Position numbers and translations under genes: made by a program. 8,841 nt of DNA from an uncultured Erysipelotrichaceae bacterium. GTDB lineage: Bacteria > Bacillota_I > Bacilli_A > RF39 > UBA660. The DNA lies in contig CATOOY010000045.1 in the NCBI GenBank assembly GCA_951801995.1, positions 1-8,841 on the forward strand, given 5' to 3'. The notes under the pieces are model-generated. The model had not been told where the DNA came from. It ran no database searches and saw nothing but the letters and a program-made list of their open reading frames with translations. Of the stretch, positions 6,135 to 8,841 are shown piece after piece; the first letter of the stretch is position 1, and each line of letters begins with the position of its first letter.

Positions 6135-7025
6135 ATCTGAATTTTCGACAAATTCTTGTTCTACTTGTAATTCTATATTATATTTTTCATATACTTTTTC
6201 TTTTATTTCTGTTATTAATGTTTCTACATCTTTTCTTGTTGCATTTCCATTATTTACAATGAAGTTGGCATGCATAGGACTTACGAGTGCTCCTCCTATT
6301 TGTTTTCCTTTATATCCTACTGCTTCTACTAGTTTCCAAGCAGAAATGGATGGTGGATTTCTAAAAACACTTCCTGCGCTTGGATAAGAAAGGGGCTGAG
6401 ATTCTACTCTTCTTTTTTTACGATCTCCTATTAATTCCATTATTTCTTTAGGGTTTCCTTTTTTTAAACACAGAGTTATTTCTATACAGATATACCCCTT
6501 GTTTTCTTTTAAAAAGGAGGTTCTATAGTGAAAATCCATTTCTTTATTCGAAAAGGTTTCTATTTTTAGTTCTGGTGTGATTACTTTTACTTCTCTTGTG
6601 ATATATCCCATATCACTTCCATAGGCACCTGCATTCATGTATACACTTCCACCTATGGTTCCTGGTATTCCTGCTGCAAATTCTAAGCCTGTTAATCCAC
6701 TTCTTGAAAGTTTTAAAGCAAGTCTCATTAAAGAATACCCAGCGCCTACTTTTATTATATTTTCGTTTATAGAAAGGTTATTTAGTTCTTCTAATTTTAT
6801 AATTACACCATTATAGTCTTCATCACAGAAAAGTAGATTGGAACCATTTCCTATTATTTTATATGCTATTTTATTCATTTTTAGATATTGTAATAAAGAA
6901 AGAAGATTTTCTTCATCTTTTGGGGAAACACATGCAATAGCATGCCCTCCAATTTTATAGGTTGTAAAGTCTTTCATACATGGATTTTCTATTACTGTTC
7001 CATATTTTTTTAGTTCTTCTTTCAT
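6123..7025 (-). CDS. murB: UDP-N-acetylmuramate dehydrogenase (UDP-N-acetylenolpyruvoylglucosamine reductase)
   Basis: FAD enzyme of the cytoplasm that uses NADPH to reduce UDP-GlcNAc-enolpyruvate to UDP-MurNAc, the second committed step of peptidoglycan synthesis. The 300-residue protein has the FAD-binding motif G-N-G-S-N-L-L (59-65) and the diphosphate loop G-I-P-G-T-I-G-G-S-V-Y-M-N-A-G-A-Y-G (119-136). The active site shows Y-R-T-S (167-170) with R168, the proton donor S219 in P-S-A-G-S-V-F-R-N-P (215-224), and a C-terminal catalytic glutamate, E289 by alignment. Its length fits the shorter type II MurB found in Bacillota. The ATG is 2 nt past the murG stop. Its ribosome binding site, AGGA at 7036-7033, lies within the last codons of murG, so the two are translated from one mRNA. 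Confidence 0.97.
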   Translation of the reverse strand: MKEELKKYGTVIENPCMKDFTTYKIGGHAIACVSPKDEENLLSLLQYLKMNKIAYKIIGNGSNLLFCDEDYNGVIIKLEELNNLSINENIIKVGAGYSLMRLALKLSRSGLTGLEFAAGIPGTIGGSVYMNAGAYGSDMGYITREVKVITPELKIETFSNKEMDFHYRTSFLKENKGYICIEITLCLKKGNPKEIMELIGDRKKRRVESQPLSYPSAGSVFRNPPSISAWKLVEAVGYKGKQIGGALVSPMHANFIVNNGNATRKDVETLITEIKEKVYEKYNIELQVEQEFVENSDREF

Positions 7026-7027
7026 AC

Positions 7028-8107
7028 TTATTTCCTATCTACTAGTGCTTTTATTTCTGTATATATTTTAAGTGCACTATCTTTGGTATTTAATTTTTTT
7101 AAATTTTTTTTCAATTCTTTTGTTTTTTCTTCTTTTAAAACTTCATCTATCTTTTCTAATAAAATATCTTCTTTCATATCTTTTTCTTCTATTAATAAGG
7201 CTGCGTTTTCTTTTACTAAATCCATTGCATTTTTATATTGATGGTTATTTGCTACAAAGGGACTTGGAACTAAAATCGTAGGTATATCTAAGGCAATTAC
7301 TTCACTTAGTGTAGATGCTCCTGCTCTTGATACCATTACGTCTACACATTTCATAAGTCTTGGTAGATTTTCAAAAAAGGGATACACAAAAACGTTTTTA
7401 GGAAATTTATTTTCTTTTACTTTCTCATATTCCGTTTTTCCTGTTATGAGAACAATTTCATAGTCTTTCTTTTTTATTTTTGGTAGTAAGGTTAAAAAAT
7501 AATTATTGAAAGTAGATGCACCTAGTGATCCCATTACAATTAAAATAAGTTTCTTTTTCTCATCTAATCCTAGTTCTTTTTTTTCTATTTTTTTTACTTT
7601 CATTGCTTCATCACTACATGGGTTTCCTGTAAATACTGTTTTGTAATCTGGAAATTTACTACTACTATTTTTAAAAGAAACTCCTATTTTTGATACATAT
7701 TTTGATAAAAATATATTAGATTTTCCAGGTAGACTATTTTGTTCATGAATAAAAGTAGGTATCCCTAATTTAGATGCGGCTAATATTACTGGTACTGTGA
7801 TATACCCTCCTACACCTACTACTACATCTGGTTTAAATTCTTTTATTAATTTTTTACATTTTTTATATCCTTTTGTTAAACAAGAAATGCATTTTAAATT
7901 AGATAGTGGTTTTGTTTTATTAAATCCATACATTTCTATTTCTTCATATGGTATTTTTTCTTTTGGCACAATATCTTTTTCCATACGGTTATGAGTTCCA
8001 ATATATAGAAATTCACTATTGGGTTCTTTTTCTTTTATTTTCTTTAAAATAGCAAGGGCTGGGTAGATATGCCCTCCTGTCCCTCCTGCTGAAATGATTA
8101 CTCTCAT
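7028..8107 (-). CDS. murG: Undecaprenyl-PP-MurNAc-pentapeptide GlcNAc transferase (lipid II synthase)
   Basis: Family 28 glycosyltransferase on the inner face of the membrane. It adds GlcNAc from UDP-GlcNAc to lipid I, making lipid II. At 359 residues it is full length. Visible landmarks are the glycine loop G-G-T-G-G-H (8-13), the second loop V-V-G-V-G-G-Y (96-102), H-E-Q-N (121-124), G-N-P (161-163), and the third glycine loop G-S-L-G-A-S (193-198). The donor-binding region is S-R-A-G-A-S-T-L-S-E (260-269) with P-S-P-F-V-A-N-N-H-Q (281-290). AGGTGATAAA at 8117-8108 directly precedes the ATG, and a promoter lies just beyond it. murG opens the cluster here. The usual upstream partners (mraY, murD, ftsW) are replaced by a divergent gene of unknown function. 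Confidence 0.97.
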   Translation of the reverse strand: MRVIISAGGTGGHIYPALAILKKIKEKEPNSEFLYIGTHNRMEKDIVPKEKIPYEEIEMYGFNKTKPLSNLKCISCLTKGYKKCKKLIKEFKPDVVVGVGGYITVPVILAASKLGIPTFIHEQNSLPGKSNIFLSKYVSKIGVSFKNSSSKFPDYKTVFTGNPCSDEAMKVKKIEKKELGLDEKKKLILIVMGSLGASTFNNYFLTLLPKIKKKDYEIVLITGKTEYEKVKENKFPKNVFVYPFFENLPRLMKCVDVMVSRAGASTLSEVIALDIPTILVPSPFVANNHQYKNAMDLVKENAALLIEEKDMKEDILLEKIDEVLKEEKTKELKKNLKKLNTKDSALKIYTEIKALVDRK

Positions 8108-8122
8108 TTTATCACCTACTTT

Positions 8123-8131
8123 ATTATATCA
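8123..8131 (-). promoter_or_regulatory. Extended -10 promoter for murG-murB
   Basis: TGATATAAT on the minus strand at 8131-8123 is a perfect extended -10. At 17-bp spacing the upstream hexamer is TTTCTA (8151-8146), weak, as extended -10 promoters tolerate. The start would be near 8116-8119, so the leader is only about 10 nt and is largely the ribosome binding site. The upstream part of this promoter lies inside the divergent gene at 8139. Confidence 0.5.
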
Positions 8132-8138
8132 TAATTAT

Positions 8139-8696
8139 ATGTTTTTAGAAAAAAAGAAGAAGTACCTTAATAAATATTTATTAAGGGAATTACTATGGAT
8201 AATTCCCAATAATGACTTTGAAGGGGTACAAATAGATGGACAAGAATTTATAGATGGAAAAGTTGTCTCTTTTTCTAAGAAAATCGGTGAAGCACATCTT
8301 GAATTTTTTTCAAAACTTTTTGATAAACTTAGAATTGAAAAACCAAATTCTTGGGATGATATTACTTGTGCTCTTAAACTAGCAGAAAAGGGGTTTGCGA
8401 CTGTGGTAAATTCAGGTAGACCTATAGATGGTAAATACTTTGCTACTATCTTTTTACCAAAACAGATGAGTTTAAAACAAATTGAATTTTTTGAGGAAAA
8501 TAAATCTTTGCTTTTAGAAAACTATCATGATCATTTACTTGAAATAGCTATTTACATAGATGTTAAGCCTCCTTATAATAGTTCTTATCGTAATTTAAAA
8601 ATCGAAAAAATAATAGAAGGAAAAAAGGAATATAGTAATCTTGATATGTTTTATGAGGAGTTACAAAAGCAAAAAGAATTTATTAAAACAAAATAA
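8139..8696 (+). CDS. Hypothetical protein, 185 residues, divergent from murG
   Basis: I do not recognise this family. The protein is soluble-looking and Lys/Glu/Phe-rich, with no signal peptide or membrane segment. It starts M-F-L-E-K-K-K-K. Stretches likely to be conserved include V-Q-I-D-G-Q-E-F-I-D-G, K-P-N-S-W-D-D-I, G-F-A-T-V-V-N-S-G and P-P-Y-N-S-S-Y-R-N-L-K-I, and it ends in a charged helix. The ATG at 8139 is the only plausible start: the frame runs open to an ATG at 8094, but that reading would begin inside the murG start region. No Shine-Dalgarno sequence precedes either. TATTAT at 8122-8127 would place transcription about 5 nt before 8139, so the mRNA may be almost leaderless. Alternatively the gene has lost its 5' end. 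Codons about 9-23 carry two overlapping inverted repeats. A strong terminator overlaps the stop. Base composition matches its neighbours. Confidence 0.65.
   Translation: MFLEKKKKYLNKYLLRELLWIIPNNDFEGVQIDGQEFIDGKVVSFSKKIGEAHLEFFSKLFDKLRIEKPNSWDDITCALKLAEKGFATVVNSGRPIDGKYFATIFLPKQMSLKQIEFFEENKSLLLENYHDHLLEIAIYIDVKPPYNSSYRNLKIEKIIEGKKEYSNLDMFYEELQKQKEFIKTK
8165..8207. repeat. Two overlapping inverted repeats at the start of the unknown gene
   Basis: A perfect 22-bp palindrome spans 8165-8186 (half-site CCTTAATAAAT). It shares two bases with a second inverted repeat, GGGAATTA (8185-8192) and TAATTCCC (8200-8207), with a 7-nt spacer. Both are exact. They lie about 50-90 bp upstream of the expected murG transcription start, and they are also within the first codons of the divergent gene. 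They could be operator DNA or paired RNA stems. I match them to no known regulator site. Confidence 0.6.
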
Positions 8697-8718
8697 GTTT
8701 GGCAAAACCAAACTTTTT
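8695..8718 (+). terminator. Rho-independent terminator of the unknown gene
   Basis: AAGTTTGG (8695-8702) pairs perfectly with CCAAACTT (8708-8715) around the 5-nt loop CAAAA, and T residues run to 8718. The last two bases of the TAA stop codon form the base of the stem. This marks the end of that transcription unit. Confidence 0.85.
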
Positions 8719-8729
8719 GGTTGTATTAT

Positions 8730-8767
8730 AAATAGTGTTGGTGAAAGTTTTACCAATACTATTTTTA
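8730..8767 (+). terminator. Second hairpin with T tract, possible IS left-end hairpin
   Basis: Bases 8730-8742 pair with 8752-8764 as a 13-bp stem containing one G-U pair, with a 9-nt loop, followed by TTTTT at 8762-8766. It would terminate transcription arriving from the left. The preceding gene already has its own terminator 12 nt away. A second one just before another leader fits the read-in-blocking hairpin near the left end of IS200-type elements, but it could simply be a tandem terminator. Confidence 0.55.
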
Positions 8768-8777
8768 TTTAATAAAA

Positions 8778-8838
8778 AGACATAAGTTTGATACAATGTA
8801 ATTGCCCATAAAACATTGAAAGGAATAAACTTATGTCT
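8778..8838 (+). promoter_or_regulatory. Leader stem enclosing the start codon of the last gene
   Basis: AGACATAAGTTT (8778-8789) is perfectly complementary to AAACTTATGTCT (8827-8838). The second arm contains the ATG at 8833-8835. Inside, CAATGT (8794-8799) pairs with ACATTG (8813-8818) around a 13-nt loop. The ribosome binding site AAAGGAA (8819-8825) is left in the unpaired stretch between the two stems. If folded, the start codon is buried, which would limit translation. Confidence 0.6.
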
Positions 8839-8841
8839 ACT
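8833..8841 (+). CDS. Start of a gene cut by the window edge, possibly an IS200-like transposase
   Basis: ATG TCT ACT (M-S-T) is preceded by AAAGGAA at 8819-8825, with 7 nt between. Only three codons are visible, so the product cannot be identified from sequence. The transposase guess rests wholly on the leader structure upstream. The first codons are part of the closing stem of that leader. Confidence 0.4.

Larger units (their letters stand above)
8730..8841 (+). mobile_element. Possible left end of an IS200/IS605-type element (partial)
   Basis: Seen directly: a terminator-like hairpin (8730-8764), a long leader with nested inverted repeats (8778-8838), a ribosome binding site and an ATG. 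IS200 is known for exactly this layout, a hairpin that stops incoming transcription and a leader stem that hides the transposase translation start. The window ends after three codons, so no transposase sequence is available and the element boundary cannot be placed. Any gene with a structured leader remains possible. Confidence 0.4.

Noticed and set aside
5969..6151. 60-codon minus-strand open frame bridging murB and divIB
   Set aside because: It crosses the murB terminator and the divIB promoter and runs out of frame through the Lys-rich start of divIB.
8094..8138. Upstream ATG at 8094 as start of the unknown gene
   Set aside because: It lies within murG coding sequence, lacks a ribosome binding site, and the added residues look like the reverse of the murG start and promoter.
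1..8841. CRISPR array, tRNA, rRNA or riboswitch
   Set aside because: I saw no regularly spaced repeats, cloverleaf, rRNA segments or known aptamer-like leader. The gaps between genes are at most about 145 bases and are explained by promoters and terminators.

Overview
The window is very AT-rich, lysine- and isoleucine-rich DNA of a cell-walled, low-GC Bacillota, most like the Bacilli and their uncultured gut relatives. Three things support this: the RNase HIII/CvpA pair, the order murG-murB-divIB-ftsA-ftsZ, and strong AGGAGG-like ribosome binding sites with simple TATAAT promoters. TAA is the usual stop and tryptophan is encoded by TGG. I cannot name the species.

Layout. Positions 1-271 (minus) hold the N-terminal 90 residues of a CvpA-family membrane protein, cut by the window edge. 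It is divergent from rnhC (366-1316, plus), a complete RNase HIII. rnhC converges on a large membrane-anchored polysaccharide deacetylase (1324-2784, minus), and one hairpin that can work on both strands lies between them. Upstream on the minus strand follow ftsZ (2881-3945), ftsA (3958-5202, GTG start), divIB/ftsQ (5323-6048), murB (6123-7025) and murG (7028-8107). Divergent from murG is an unrecognised 185-residue gene (8139-8696, plus). It ends in a strong terminator. The last ~110 bases then carry hairpins and a start codon that resemble the left end of an IS200/IS605-type insertion sequence.

How the genes work together. MurG and MurB make lipid II and its precursor. DivIB, FtsA and FtsZ build the divisome, and the deacetylase probably modifies the finished wall. 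The cluster is a reduced dcw locus split into short transcription units. murG-murB ends in a terminator that overlaps the murB stop. divIB starts from a near-consensus promoter that abuts that terminator. ftsA-ftsZ has its own candidate promoter and ends in a hairpin. The deacetylase has another candidate promoter. mraY, murD and ftsW are not upstream of murG, and sepF/ylm genes are not downstream of ftsZ.

Most of the window is ordinary housekeeping. The parts that most merit a second look are at the right end. One is a 22-bp perfect palindrome overlapping a second inverted repeat at the start of the unknown gene. The other is the probable IS200-like leader, in which a 12-bp stem encloses the start codon.
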